64,000 nucleotides of DNA from Flavobacterium sp. UBA7680 (GTDB taxonomy: Bacteria; Bacteroidota; Bacteroidia; Flavobacteriales; Flavobacteriaceae). Shown piece by piece: positions 38,440 through 46,773 of this stretch (positions are counted from its first letter, which is position 1; each line of letters starts with the position of its first letter). Below the pieces are notes generated by a model that made no database searches, was not told where the DNA came from, and saw only the letters and a list, made by a program, of their open reading frames with translations. The position numbers and the translations under genes are program-made. The DNA is taken from positions 1 through 64,000 of the forward strand of contig NZ_DLHA01000045.1 in assembly GCF_002482975.1 (NCBI RefSeq), read 5' to 3'.

Positions 38440-39099
38440 GTGAAAAAATATTTTAGAATCTTCCTTTACCTTGTAATTATCGGATTAATTACCATTGTTT
38501 CTGTGAATTATTATGTAAGATCTTCTACTAAAAACAAGATTTATTATACGGTTAAAAAGTTTCCGAAAAATGATGTGGGAATTATTTTTGGTGCAGGAAT
38601 TAATGGAAATCAGCCAAGTAAATATTTAAAGGATCGTTTGGATGCGGGAATTTTATTGTACAAGATGAAACGTATCAATAAAATTTTACTTTCGGGAGAT
38701 AACGGCCGCGATGAATATGATGAACTTACTGTAATGAAAAATTATTGTTACAATCACGGAGTTGACACTACAAAAATCTTTGTTGATTATGCTGGGTTCG
38801 ACACCTACTCTACTATGTATCGTGCGAAACATATTTTCAAGATTAAAAAAGCGACATTAATTTCTCAAGAATATCATTTGAACCGAGCGATTTATATCGG
38901 GCAAAAACTTGGAATAAAATCGGCTGGATATTCTGCAAACAATGGAGAATATCACGGATATAAATATGTTTGTTTTAGAGAATATGGTTCGATTTTTAAA
39001 TCCTTTTTTGATGTTTTAAGAGATCGCGAGCCTCGTTTTCTGGGAACTCCAATTAACATTAATGATTCTTCTAATTATTCTAAAGAAGATAAAAGGTAA
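38440..39099 (+). CDS. SanA/ElyC-like DUF218 membrane-anchored protein
   Basis: The 219-residue protein has one N-terminal transmembrane segment (about 5-25) and a DUF218 domain: VGIIFGAGINGNQPS, LSGDNGRDEYDE, AGFDTYSTMYRAKHIF and QEYHLNRAIYIG. This matches the SanA/vancomycin-exclusion group, thought to act in the cell envelope. The start codon is GTG, directly preceding the Lys-rich membrane anchor. The gene is notable because its 3' end is repeated, in degenerate form, at 47222-47308 beyond the radical SAM cluster; no terminator hairpin follows this copy, whereas one follows the remnant. Confidence 0.87.
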   Translation: MKKYFRIFLYLVIIGLITIVSVNYYVRSSTKNKIYYTVKKFPKNDVGIIFGAGINGNQPSKYLKDRLDAGILLYKMKRINKILLSGDNGRDEYDELTVMKNYCYNHGVDTTKIFVDYAGFDTYSTMYRAKHIFKIKKATLISQEYHLNRAIYIGQKLGIKSAGYSANNGEYHGYKYVCFREYGSIFKSFFDVLRDREPRFLGTPININDSSNYSKEDKR

Positions 39100-39130
39100 A
39101 CATACTTTTTAATTCTTTAAAATACTTTTA

Positions 39131-40318
39131 TCATCTCAAATCTAACAATTGAGGGGTTTTGGTCGTATTGGGATCTGTATATAAATCAGAGGCCGCAACT
39201 AGTAAAACCTCAACTTCCATAAAACGTTCGTTGTAATCTAAGCGTTTTTTTAATGCTTTGGATTTTTCTGCAATAAACTCTGCTTTTTGGTTTTGGGGAA
39301 CGTTTTGTACAAGCAGCATTTTTACAACTTCTTTAAAATCTTTACTGGATAATTGAATCTGAAAAGCTGTTGCAGAACTCGTAAGAAAATTAAATTCATC
39401 TAAATCATAGTGTTGTTCAGAAAGTATAAAAGATTTGGTTTCTCTTGATTTTAATTCCAGAAAAGCTTTTCCGTCTAAATTAACCCATCTTCCTAAATCG
39501 CCAATCGCATATCGAAAAACAGGAAATCTTTTTCGGAAAGTATTCGTAACGGCAATTGTGCCATATCCATCACTATCCGGATTAATGATTTCGATTATAA
39601 TTCCTTCAATAACTGAAAACAAAGAAGGGTTTTGAGTAAAATCTGACCACGCCCAAATCCCTGTTTCGGCAGAGCCATACATGGAATAAATTTGCTGAAG
39701 CCCAAATACTTTTTCTAAAAGTTTTTGAACTTCGGGTCTTAAAAACTCTCCTGCATATAACAAGTTTTTGATTTGCAGTTTTTGATTATTCTCTTGTAAA
39801 AATTGTGCAAAACATAATAATTTTGAAGGCGTTCCCATTATAAAGTCCGGCTTAAAATAAGTCGTGGCTTGTTCCATATCTTTATAACTGGCGTGTGCAC
39901 TCAGCGCTAATGTTGTTGATTGACATTTTTCTAAAATATCATCCATTATAGCAGCCGTTCGGTACATATCTGAATATCCAAAAATATTTAAAGCTATTGT
40001 TTTCGGAGTAAAAAAATTATTCTTGGTTAATTCCCTCGCCATCGCAAAACGCTGATTTTGATTTTCTTGTATATCTACTGGAAAAACTAAAGGATTTTGA
40101 GTACTTCCGCCTGAGCGTACTAAATATACTCCTGTCTTTTCTTCATGCAGTTTAAAATTGTTTTTTAAAATGGGCATCAATTCTTTTTTACTAAGAACGG
40201 GAGCTTTCTCTGCACAATTATGTTCTTTATAGAACTCAATGTATAAGGGATTCTTTTTTGCCAATTCAAAATAATCCTGCAATTCTCTTTTTTCTGTTTT
40301 TGGAATATCTGGGGACAT
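39131..40318 (-). CDS. PaaK-like adenylate-forming enzyme
   Basis: The 395-residue protein has the phosphate-binding loop RSGGSTQNP (68-76), the adenylate motif IYSMYGSAETGIWAW and the later YAIGDLGRW, in the order seen in phenylacetate-CoA ligase-like adenylating enzymes. Such proteins activate a carboxylic acid with ATP and pass it to CoA or another acceptor. No carrier protein domain is attached. It is the last gene of the minus-strand cluster, 10 bases after the glycosyltransferase gene, so it probably works in the same pathway. Substrate unknown. Confidence 0.82.
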   Translation of the reverse strand: MSPDIPKTEKRELQDYFELAKKNPLYIEFYKEHNCAEKAPVLSKKELMPILKNNFKLHEEKTGVYLVRSGGSTQNPLVFPVDIQENQNQRFAMARELTKNNFFTPKTIALNIFGYSDMYRTAAIMDDILEKCQSTTLALSAHASYKDMEQATTYFKPDFIMGTPSKLLCFAQFLQENNQKLQIKNLLYAGEFLRPEVQKLLEKVFGLQQIYSMYGSAETGIWAWSDFTQNPSLFSVIEGIIIEIINPDSDGYGTIAVTNTFRKRFPVFRYAIGDLGRWVNLDGKAFLELKSRETKSFILSEQHYDLDEFNFLTSSATAFQIQLSSKDFKEVVKMLLVQNVPQNQKAEFIAEKSKALKKRLDYNERFMEVEVLLVAASDLYTDPNTTKTPQLLDLR

Positions 40319-40328
40319 AGTTTTTATT

Positions 40329-41243
40329 TTAATTCGGTCTTTTTTTGAAATAATACCAATTCCTAATTAAGCTTTTAGAATGGTTAATCAGAAATAACAT
40401 TTTTTGTCGCCAGGATGGTAATCGTTCCATGGCATGTTCGAGCCATCTTTGTGATAACATTCCCATGAGCTGTTGGTCGTATTTGTCAGTACTTTTATGG
40501 TATCGTTCTATAGTAACGGGAATTTTTAATTCTTTCCAATTAGAATATTTAATTCTCGACAAACTGCCTTCAACTTCTCTTACTTCTATGCAGACTTTGT
40601 TTAGTAAGGCTACTTTTGGTTTATCTTTTAAACTTTTCACGACACGATACCAAAAGTCAATTCCTTCGTTTAAGGATACATCGGTTTCATAACGAATATT
40701 TTCTAAATGCTTTTTTCTGATTACCACATTACTGCCAACGCCCATAATAAAATCTGGAGAACTGATGGTATGTAATATATTTGGAATCAAAAACAATTCA
40801 TTTGAGAGTGAAGTCATTTCTTTTTTGAAGGATGAAATGTTGGGCAGATAATAGTTTGATGGTATTAATAAAAGTCCGAGTACCAGAACATCTATGTTTT
40901 CCTGTTCCATAATTAAGCCGACTTCTTTTAAACAGGAAGAAGTATAACAATCGTCGGCATCCAAAAAACTGATCAGATCTCCTGTTGCGAGTCCCATTCC
41001 AATATTTCTTGCATGACCGGGGCCTTTATTTTCTTTTAATTCAATAATCTCAACTTCTGTTAGTAAAAACTGTGGTGCAAAAAATGCCAGAGCATCTTTT
41101 AGCAAAAACATACTTTGATCTGTACTAAAATCATCAACAATAATAATTTGTGAGGCTTTTTTTTCCTGAAAAGCCAGCGACCGAATCGTATCGTATATGA
41201 ACGCTTCTTTATTATAAAGAGGAATTACAACTGTATGTTTCAT
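40329..41243 (-). CDS. Family 2 glycosyltransferase
   Basis: The 304-residue protein has the GT-A fold start VVIPLYNKEAFIYDTIRSL, IIIVDDFSTDQS, the segment NKGPGHARNIGMG and the metal-binding SFLDADDC (Asp95 to Asp98). It transfers a sugar from a nucleotide donor to an acceptor that cannot be named. It lacks membrane segments. It lies 6 bases after the ATP-grasp gene, inside the radical SAM cluster, which suggests that the final product is glycosylated or that sugar-like groups are added. Confidence 0.88.
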   Translation of the reverse strand: MKHTVVIPLYNKEAFIYDTIRSLAFQEKKASQIIIVDDFSTDQSMFLLKDALAFFAPQFLLTEVEIIELKENKGPGHARNIGMGLATGDLISFLDADDCYTSSCLKEVGLIMEQENIDVLVLGLLLIPSNYYLPNISSFKKEMTSLSNELFLIPNILHTISSPDFIMGVGSNVVIRKKHLENIRYETDVSLNEGIDFWYRVVKSLKDKPKVALLNKVCIEVREVEGSLSRIKYSNWKELKIPVTIERYHKSTDKYDQQLMGMLSQRWLEHAMERLPSWRQKMLFLINHSKSLIRNWYYFKKRPN

Positions 41244-41249
41244 AATTTT

Positions 41250-42512
41250 TCACTCTGCTAATTGATAAATTAAAGCTCTGCCCTGATGTACGTTTACAAC
41301 CGATTCATCTGAACCGCGAAACAAACCGGGGCCATAGTTTTTGTCGTCTTTACACAACAACATTCCTACTAAATGAATCTGACGATTGTTTTCTAGATCT
41401 TTAAATTCTTTTTGTTCGACAAAATGCTGAATTAAATATTTACTCCAGTTTTCTCTAATAATAGTGTCCCATTCCTGAGCTGTACAATCACTTTTTACGT
41501 AAGCTCCAATCCCTCTTCCGCCGCTATTTAATTTTAAAATCAGGTTCTGATCATTTTTAATAAAAGCATCGCAGTCGGCGGGATCAACAATTACATAACT
41601 TGGAATTAGGTATTGTTTTAAAAAATCGTAATCTTCTTCGCTTAGATAATCATACATTATTTCGGCATCGTACATTACGGCTAAAACTCTTTTGTCATGA
41701 ATTAAGATTAAGGTTCTGATATCATTAAAATAACAGTTTTGCTCAATCAGTTTATCGAGTACATCCGGTTTTATTTTTTTTAGTTCTTTCCGATCCATTT
41801 CTAAGATAAACTGCGAAACGGGTTCTCCATTTACATAAATAGAATCGTTTGAAACGATTAAATCCTGAGGTTTTACCGAAATTAATTCAACTCCTAATTT
41901 TACTAATTCTTTTTGAAGATAAAAAATCTCGGTTCCTTTTTCGTCGTCATGAACGAGAGCCAGTTTTTTATTTGGAGCAAATTGATAGTATAAACCGTCG
42001 ATCAGGTTTTTTAAATCGGGATCTTTAAAAGTTAGTCCATCTTTGGTTTCACTTATTTCGTCGTTTATCAATTTTAAATAATAACTAATCATCCAGCCGT
42101 TTAGCGGATAACGTGCGCCTATCTCGCAAATTTTTGCCTGATTGTTTATATCATATAAAAAATCAGGGCGATAAAAGCCCTGATTGTATGTTGCGCTGTA
42201 GCTTTTTTTCAATAAAGCTTCAAGGTCTTTGTCCAGCTGATAATAATTTCGAATTCTCTCGTCTTCAAAATAATTCTGGACAATTGCTTTACAAGCGTAA
42301 TTTAAAATAGAACACAAACGATTCATTTCGTTATCATATCCTAAAGGTAGTTTTACCGAAGAATTAGCAAAAAAATGACTTCCCAATCCTGTATTTTTTT
42401 CAAAATATTCAGAAAATAATTCCTTCCATTTTTTCTGTTTTTCAGGCTGATTTTGCTGCAGACTTATTTTAGGGGCATTGAGCTGCGCTTTTGGTTCTTT
42501 CTTTGTAATCAT
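41250..42512 (-). CDS. ATP-grasp family protein of the glutathione-synthetase-like type
   Basis: The 420-residue protein has a pre-ATP-grasp region with GFYRPDFLYD (112-121) and KICEIGARYPLNGW (127-140), which resemble the substrate-binding part of glutathione and glutathionylspermidine synthetases. An ATP-grasp part follows with LILKLNSGGRGIGAYV (Lys327 and a glycine loop). The family forms amide or ester bonds via an acyl phosphate. Here it may join an amino acid or amine to a carboxylate in the cluster's product. The N-terminal 40 residues are Lys/Gln-rich. It lies 15 bases after the possible metalloprotein gene. Assignment to ATP-grasp is by motif, not by search. Confidence 0.6.
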   Translation of the reverse strand: MITKKEPKAQLNAPKISLQQNQPEKQKKWKELFSEYFEKNTGLGSHFFANSSVKLPLGYDNEMNRLCSILNYACKAIVQNYFEDERIRNYYQLDKDLEALLKKSYSATYNQGFYRPDFLYDINNQAKICEIGARYPLNGWMISYYLKLINDEISETKDGLTFKDPDLKNLIDGLYYQFAPNKKLALVHDDEKGTEIFYLQKELVKLGVELISVKPQDLIVSNDSIYVNGEPVSQFILEMDRKELKKIKPDVLDKLIEQNCYFNDIRTLILIHDKRVLAVMYDAEIMYDYLSEEDYDFLKQYLIPSYVIVDPADCDAFIKNDQNLILKLNSGGRGIGAYVKSDCTAQEWDTIIRENWSKYLIQHFVEQKEFKDLENNRQIHLVGMLLCKDDKNYGPGLFRGSDESVVNVHQGRALIYQLAE

Positions 42513-42527
42513 GTATTGAAATATGAA

Positions 42528-43340
42528 TTATAAACTAAGTTCTTCAACTTCCATAACATCTTGCATTACTGCAGATTTTTTAGCCAAATAATCTTTAATG
42601 ATAGGTTCCATATCGTACGTTTCCAGATCAACATTCATGGCTTTGGCATAATGGAAAATAGAGCTTACGGCAAAAAAGAAATGATTTTTCTCTGTTGGAC
42701 CGCAGTGAACGCTTATCCACGCTAATGTTTTGTCACGATCTTCTTCTGAAAAACCGTAATCGTTTGTAAGCCATGATTCAAATTTTGGAAGAATATATTC
42801 TACTTCTCCATGCGTATAAATTTCATGGATTAAAGTGGTCAATAAAGCGATCATGATGTCTTTATTTCGCAAAGAATTTTGGTCTTTCCACGCTTTAAAA
42901 TCGTAAGCACTCAGGTTTAAATATTTACGTGAAAGCCAGTCATCGTCTGTACAAATATTGGTTGCCATAGTATAAAATAACTGAGAATGTAAAACTCTGC
43001 CCACAACTGCCAAGTCTTCGTCTACAATTCTATTTAAACTTGTAATAGACTGCAAAAGAGCTTCTTTGTCTGCAATAGGTTGGTTTTTATGAACCAGCAT
43101 TGTCATACGGTTGCTGATTCCTGCAACTGTCATGGCGCTGTTATTCGTTTGGCTCCAACTGTGAAAAAATAACTGTAAACGTTCTTTGTCCTGAACTTTT
43201 GATGTTAATTGTTTGAAGCTTTTTTCGATTTTTGAAAATGATTCCTCTTGATTAGGAAGGAACTTTAATAGTTGATCTTTTAAATAAGATTCTTCCATAT
43301 CTTGAAGAACCGGAAGAATAATTGAACTTAGATTTGTCAT
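42528..43340 (-). CDS. Helical protein, possibly heme-oxygenase-like metalloenzyme
   Basis: The 270-residue all-helical protein has histidines and glutamates spaced like metal ligands: His118, His172-Glu173, His177, Glu179, and His212, Glu217, His220 in VHCGPTEKNHF. This recalls the heme-oxygenase-like or TenA/PqqC-like fold of diiron oxidases and iron-containing redox enzymes, which often accompany radical SAM enzymes in natural product pathways. The assignment rests on this residue pattern alone. It lies 191 bases after the methyltransferase gene, with a short tandem repeat in the gap, and 15 bases before the ATP-grasp gene. Confidence 0.45.
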   Translation of the reverse strand: MTNLSSIILPVLQDMEESYLKDQLLKFLPNQEESFSKIEKSFKQLTSKVQDKERLQLFFHSWSQTNNSAMTVAGISNRMTMLVHKNQPIADKEALLQSITSLNRIVDEDLAVVGRVLHSQLFYTMATNICTDDDWLSRKYLNLSAYDFKAWKDQNSLRNKDIMIALLTTLIHEIYTHGEVEYILPKFESWLTNDYGFSEEDRDKTLAWISVHCGPTEKNHFFFAVSSIFHYAKAMNVDLETYDMEPIIKDYLAKKSAVMQDVMEVEELSL

Positions 43341-43381
43341 GATTCTTGGGGTTTTAGGGTTTATTTTTGATTAGTTTTGAA

Positions 43382-43413
43382 TTTGTGTTTGGTTTGTGTT
43401 TGGTTTGTGTTTG
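43382..43413. repeat. Three copies of an 11-bp tandem repeat
   Basis: TTTGTGTTTGG occurs three times head to tail (the last missing one base), upstream of the possible metalloprotein gene on its 5' side. On the coding strand it is a CAAACAC-rich tract, which could influence ribosome access. Confidence 0.7.
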
Positions 43414-43531
43414 TAAACTTATTCTTTAAGTATTTACTGATTTTAAAAAATGCCACAAACACATTAATATCAGGCATGAGTTGGTTAATCTCTGTAATGA
43501 AAAATAATTAGGAATCTTGGTTTTGATGGTT

Positions 43532-44110
43532 TTAAAAAATCTTAACTGAGCGATAGTATTTAATTTTTCTAACCACATCAATATCTTTAAGGTGATATTG
43601 TTCTAACCATTCGGCTTCATCAAAAAAATTACATCTGGATTCTGCAATTACGATGATCGGTTTATGCAATGAAATCTGATGTAGTTTATCCAATAATTCG
43701 GCATATTGAAAATCATAAAGAGGATTGTACAGATAGAAAATAGTCCCATCAGAAATATTAGTTTTTAAAATATCCCCGCAAATTGCAGCGACATTTATTA
43801 TTTGTTCTTTTTCGATTAAACCGGCACAAACTTCATGTCGTTCTTTTAGAATTTCAATTCCTTTAAACTTCGCATTTGGATATTTTACAGCTCCATATAA
43901 AATGATGTTTCCATAACCGGAACCTAAATCGTAAAATACGGTTTCGTTTGTTATTTCGATAGGATCAAAAAGATCAGATAAAAAACTGGAAGAACCATAT
44001 CGATAAGAATTAAGACCATATTTAATTGTAATTTCAGGAAGACTTAAAGTTCCTTCAATTGTATTTGAATATTGGTCAATTTCTGATTGAATCTTTTTTA
44101 GCAGTTCCAT
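43532..44110 (-). CDS. Class I SAM-dependent methyltransferase
   Basis: The 192-residue protein has motif I as FYDLGSGYGNIILYGAVKYP, followed by KGIEILKERHEVC and a motif IV region FYLYNPLYDF in place of the usual DPPY-type motif. The glycine-rich loop DLGSGYGN resembles that of Dot1-like methyltransferases. It is encoded one base after the radical SAM stop codon, so the two enzymes are translationally linked. It may methylate the modified peptide or a small-molecule intermediate. Confidence 0.78.
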   Translation of the reverse strand: MELLKKIQSEIDQYSNTIEGTLSLPEITIKYGLNSYRYGSSSFLSDLFDPIEITNETVFYDLGSGYGNIILYGAVKYPNAKFKGIEILKERHEVCAGLIEKEQIINVAAICGDILKTNISDGTIFYLYNPLYDFQYAELLDKLHQISLHKPIIVIAESRCNFFDEAEWLEQYHLKDIDVVRKIKYYRSVKIF

Positions 44111-44111
44111 A

Positions 44112-45533
44112 TTATTTCATCATTAGTAATTCTAATTTTTCCAGTGAACGTTTGGCTATTTCCATTTTAGCGGCATATTCATCGTTTACTTTTTGAATGT
44201 CGGCATTGCAAAAAGTACATGTCGTTTCTTCTTCATAAACATAATTATCACAGCCATTACAAAGTTTAAGTGCTTTTGGAATTCTTGGAACTCTGTCTGT
44301 ATTTGCTACCGGAACCAGAGGCGCATTATGTGGTGACTGCACTTCGACTACTTCTCCTTTTTCATTTTCTACTATGATTTCAAATAAACCAATATCAAAA
44401 GAGAGTCCGGGTGCTTCTTTTATTTTTCTTATTCTTTCGTGAAGTCCTTTCTTTTTTAATTCTAAGGCGCGATAATGGCAAAAAGGGTTATTGCCTCTTT
44501 TTCCAAATAATACATGGCTCGTCCAGGTGCAGCCAGCCAGGCAAGAAGATTCGTAATAACAGCCTTTACATCCTCCCCATAATTCTTCTTTATTTCTATA
44601 TCTGGAAAAAACCATTTCTTCACTGTATCTCCAAATGTCTTCCAGTTTCATGTCTTTTACATTACCTCCTGTATATTCGGTTGTGGGTAATGACGGACAG
44701 CCTTTTATTTTTCCATCGGCTTCAATGCCAATTCCGGTATGTCCCGCAGAACATCCTGTATAATATTTTTCGTTTCCTTGTCGCCATATATGTTCATAAG
44801 GCCCAAAGTAACCAATGTTGTTTCCGGCTTGTATTAAAACATTATTTGCCAGTGCTTTTCTGTATATAACAATAAGTTTTTCGTAAAAGTCGATTAATTC
44901 ATAAGGCTGAAGAATCAATTCTTCAGAATGATCAACGGCATTTCCCATAGCAACTGCCAGTTGTATCTGCCAGTTTCTTACGCCATTTTCGATCAAAACA
45001 TCTAGAAGTTCGCTCAGCTCATTTTGATTTAATTTTGTGATTACGGTATTTACACTAGATGGTATATCGTACTTTTTTAGTAATTGGAGACAATGGATTA
45101 CATGATCAAAAGAATCTCTTCTTCCTCTTATTTTATTGTGAGTCTCCGGTAGTCCATCAATAGAAACACCAATGTTTCGTATTCCTGCTTTTTTTGCATC
45201 ACTAATTCGCTCTTCATTTAAATTATATGCTCCAGACTGCATTGAACATTCAATTCCGCTTTCGTGAATTTTTGCAATTATGTCAAGCCAGTCTTTTCTT
45301 AAAAAAGCTTCGCCGCCAATAATTGTGATTTCTCTTGTACCCAGACGTTTAAGACTATCAATAACGTCAAAACATTGTTCGGTAGTTAGTTCACCAGGTC
45401 TCACTTTTCCGGCTCTGGAACCGCAGTGCGAGCATTTCAAATTACAGGCAAGAGTTATTTCCCAAACAACATGAACCGGGGTTGCTGTTTTATAATCATC
45501 TCGTACTCTGTATCGTATAGAAGTCTTATCCAT
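44112..45533 (-). CDS. Radical SAM/SPASM protein with C-terminal zinc ribbon
   Basis: The 473-residue protein has the radical SAM cluster motif CNLKCSHC (Cys30, Cys34, Cys37), the GGEAFLR strand and SIDGLPETHNKIRG. The SPASM region is cysteine-rich (GCSAGHTG, KIKGCPSLP, GGCKGCYYESSCLAGC and NPFCHY) and would hold auxiliary iron-sulfur clusters. The last 50 residues carry an extra CNGC and CTFC pair (about 425-442), a zinc-ribbon-like element unusual for this class, then a helical tail. SPASM enzymes often modify peptides. Two 56-58-residue peptides encoded just upstream are the obvious candidate substrates. A hairpin at 45566-45606 separates the peptide gene from this one. Confidence 0.9.
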   Translation of the reverse strand: MDKTSIRYRVRDDYKTATPVHVVWEITLACNLKCSHCGSRAGKVRPGELTTEQCFDVIDSLKRLGTREITIIGGEAFLRKDWLDIIAKIHESGIECSMQSGAYNLNEERISDAKKAGIRNIGVSIDGLPETHNKIRGRRDSFDHVIHCLQLLKKYDIPSSVNTVITKLNQNELSELLDVLIENGVRNWQIQLAVAMGNAVDHSEELILQPYELIDFYEKLIVIYRKALANNVLIQAGNNIGYFGPYEHIWRQGNEKYYTGCSAGHTGIGIEADGKIKGCPSLPTTEYTGGNVKDMKLEDIWRYSEEMVFSRYRNKEELWGGCKGCYYESSCLAGCTWTSHVLFGKRGNNPFCHYRALELKKKGLHERIRKIKEAPGLSFDIGLFEIIVENEKGEVVEVQSPHNAPLVPVANTDRVPRIPKALKLCNGCDNYVYEEETTCTFCNADIQKVNDEYAAKMEIAKRSLEKLELLMMK

Positions 45534-45565
45534 TTTAATTGATTTAGGGTTTTGTTGATTTTTTT

Positions 45566-45606
45566 AAAGAACGGTTTAAAAAGCAAGGCTTAATAAACCG
45601 TTCTTT
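45566..45606 (-). other. RNA hairpin between peptide gene and radical SAM gene
   Basis: A 12-bp perfect inverted repeat (AAAGAACGGTTT with AAACCGTTCTTT) surrounds a 17-base loop. On the coding (minus) strand it is followed by an A run, not a T run, so it is unlikely to be a full terminator. It could stabilise the short peptide message or attenuate read-through, so that much more peptide than enzyme is made. On the plus strand it would be followed by T residues. Confidence 0.6.
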
Positions 45607-45611
45607 TTAGA

Positions 45612-45782
45612 TTACTTTCTAAGCTTTTCAATAGCCTCCAGCAATTCTACCAAAGCAGCGCTCAGGTCTCCCTGCTCTCTAACTGTTTGTTTCGCTTGTT
45701 CAGCTACTGCTCTCATTTTTTCTAAATCATTTGAAGCTATCGCTTCTCTGATTCCTGCTGCGTAAAGCATTACTACTCCCAT
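45612..45782 (-). CDS. Short DUF1843-like peptide A (56 aa)
   Basis: The product, too short for most gene callers, starts MGVVMLYAAGIREAIASNDL and contains REQGDLSAALVELLEAIEKL near its end. It is 38 of 56 residues identical, without gaps, to the peptide encoded immediately upstream. The pattern of a short N-terminal strand, an AIASNDLxKM turn and two helices with GDL matches DUF1843 as I recall it. It has no cysteine and no signal peptide. It is the gene just before the radical SAM enzyme and carries the cluster's conserved leader hairpin upstream. It may be a modification substrate or a small scaffold protein. Confidence 0.82.
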   Translation of the reverse strand: MGVVMLYAAGIREAIASNDLEKMRAVAEQAKQTVREQGDLSAALVELLEAIEKLRK

Positions 45783-45815
45783 AACATTTTTGTTTTTTAG
45801 TTATTCCTACTCTTG

Positions 45816-45834
45816 AGGTTTTTCGGATTCACCC
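45816..45834 (-). promoter_or_regulatory. Conserved leader hairpin, copy upstream of peptide A
   Basis: On the minus strand the stem is GGGU/ACCU with an 11-base loop ending CCGAAAA, followed by a GAGTAGGAA tail, about 32 bases before the ATG. A second stem (CTTGTT with AACAAG) lies directly 5' of it. The same structure with different stem bases occurs in two other leaders (46753-46773 and 49463-49481). Confidence 0.6.
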
Positions 45835-45871
45835 TTGTTATCCTGAACAAGTCAGCTTTTTTTGTTTGTTT

Positions 45872-46048
45872 TTATTTTTTGTTCTTTAGAGCTTCTATTG
45901 CTTCCAGTAATTCTAACAAAGCGGCACTTAAGTCCCCTTGATCTTTTATTACTTGTTTTGCTTGTTCTGCAATAGCTTCCATTTTTGCTAAATCGTTAGA
46001 AGCTATCGCTTCTCTGACTGCAACACCGTAAGGCATCATTATTCCCAT
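45872..46048 (-). CDS. Short DUF1843-like peptide B (58 aa)
   Basis: The product begins MGIMMPYGVAVREAIASNDL and contains KDQGDLSAALLELLEAIEAL, ending KNKK. It is a tandem paralogue of peptide A. Its MPYGVAVREAIAS start is close to the DUF1843 pattern I remember from Burkholderia proteins. It follows the 217-residue protein gene by 23 bases and so is probably cotranscribed with it. It has no cysteine, signal peptide or separate core region, so ordinary leader/core RiPP logic is not obvious. Confidence 0.82.
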   Translation of the reverse strand: MGIMMPYGVAVREAIASNDLAKMEAIAEQAKQVIKDQGDLSAALLELLEAIEALKNKK

Positions 46049-46071
46049 AGTTATTTTGTTTTTATAGATTA

Positions 46072-46725
46072 TTAACCTCCAAATTGATGTAGAAAAATGG
46101 CTGGATCATTTGGGTTTAAACAAGTTAAATTCCCCATAGTAACCGTTTTTCCATCTTTGTTTTTTCCTGAAATCATGATATTTTTCAATCCTGTTCTTAA
46201 TTGTCCAACACGATTTCCGCCAGTTACTTCAATTCCCATTTCGTGAGGAGTACCTGTTCTTGTTGCGATAATATTTCCTTTTCCATTTTCGATTAGAAGA
46301 ATCTCTCCAATTGCCGGAGGAGGAAATGACTGCGTTACGGTAATATCAGTAAGTGGTCCCAGTATGATATAATCTGGTAAAATTTCTGTGTTAATAGCGT
46401 CTAACTCTGGTTTAAGAAGGTTGATAGTTCTTCCAAATTCTGGATTATCACCTGCATTTGTGCAGTACATCCATGGAGTTGTGAAAGAAGTTCCGTCTTC
46501 TGTTTCTCCAATTGCTACATATCTTTGGTGTACTACCAGTTTAGTTTTTTGAGTAACTGAAGTAAGATCAAGATTGTAAAATACAGATGTTATAAGTGTA
46601 CCAACAGCATACGTTCCGCTGGCTCCTTCGACAACAGGAAGAATAACAGGGCCAACGCCGCCGCCTTTCCAGTCTATATAAGGATACACATTTACATTTT
46701 TAACTTTTTGAGGTATAGGTTGCAT
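46072..46725 (-). CDS. Cluster-associated protein of unknown function
   Basis: The 217-residue product lacks a signal peptide and is rich in beta-strand-like segments, glycine and proline (DWKGGGVGPVILPVVEG, ITVTQSFPPPAIGEILLIENGKG), ending NPNDPAIFLHQFGG. I recognise no family. The frame is open to an ATG at 46752, but that ATG is part of the conserved leader element shared with two other genes of the region, where translation starts about 30 bases later; the ATG at 46725 is therefore chosen. It heads the unit containing peptide B. Confidence 0.7.
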   Translation of the reverse strand: MQPIPQKVKNVNVYPYIDWKGGGVGPVILPVVEGASGTYAVGTLITSVFYNLDLTSVTQKTKLVVHQRYVAIGETEDGTSFTTPWMYCTNAGDNPEFGRTINLLKPELDAINTEILPDYIILGPLTDITVTQSFPPPAIGEILLIENGKGNIIATRTGTPHEMGIEVTGGNRVGQLRTGLKNIMISGKNKDGKTVTMGNLTCLNPNDPAIFLHQFGG

Positions 46726-46752
46726 AATTCTAATTTTTTGGGTCTTACTCAT

Positions 46753-46773
46753 AAGGCTTTTCGGCTCCGCCTT
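46753..46773 (-). promoter_or_regulatory. Conserved leader hairpin, copy upstream of the 217-aa protein gene
   Basis: On the minus strand the stem is AAGGC/GCCTT with the 11-base loop GGAGCCGAAAA, followed by ATGAGTA, 27 bases before the chosen start. Further 5' (46808-46825) lies another hairpin with loop AGCAGAAC, also present in the DUF1842-like gene's leader. Confidence 0.6.

Noticed and set aside
43382..43413. CRISPR-like array
   Set aside because: The three 11-bp units are contiguous, with no spacers.
44411..44869. 152-residue frame antisense to the radical SAM gene
   Set aside because: The radical SAM frame carries all motifs; the opposite frame is a shadow rich in Leu/Phe/Ser.
45566..45606. 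Full terminator for the peptide gene
   Set aside because: On the coding strand the stem is followed by an A run, not a T run.
45612..46048. Classic leader/core RiPP precursor with Cys or Ser/Thr-rich core
   Set aside because: Neither peptide has a cysteine or a distinct core segment; both look like compact helical domains.
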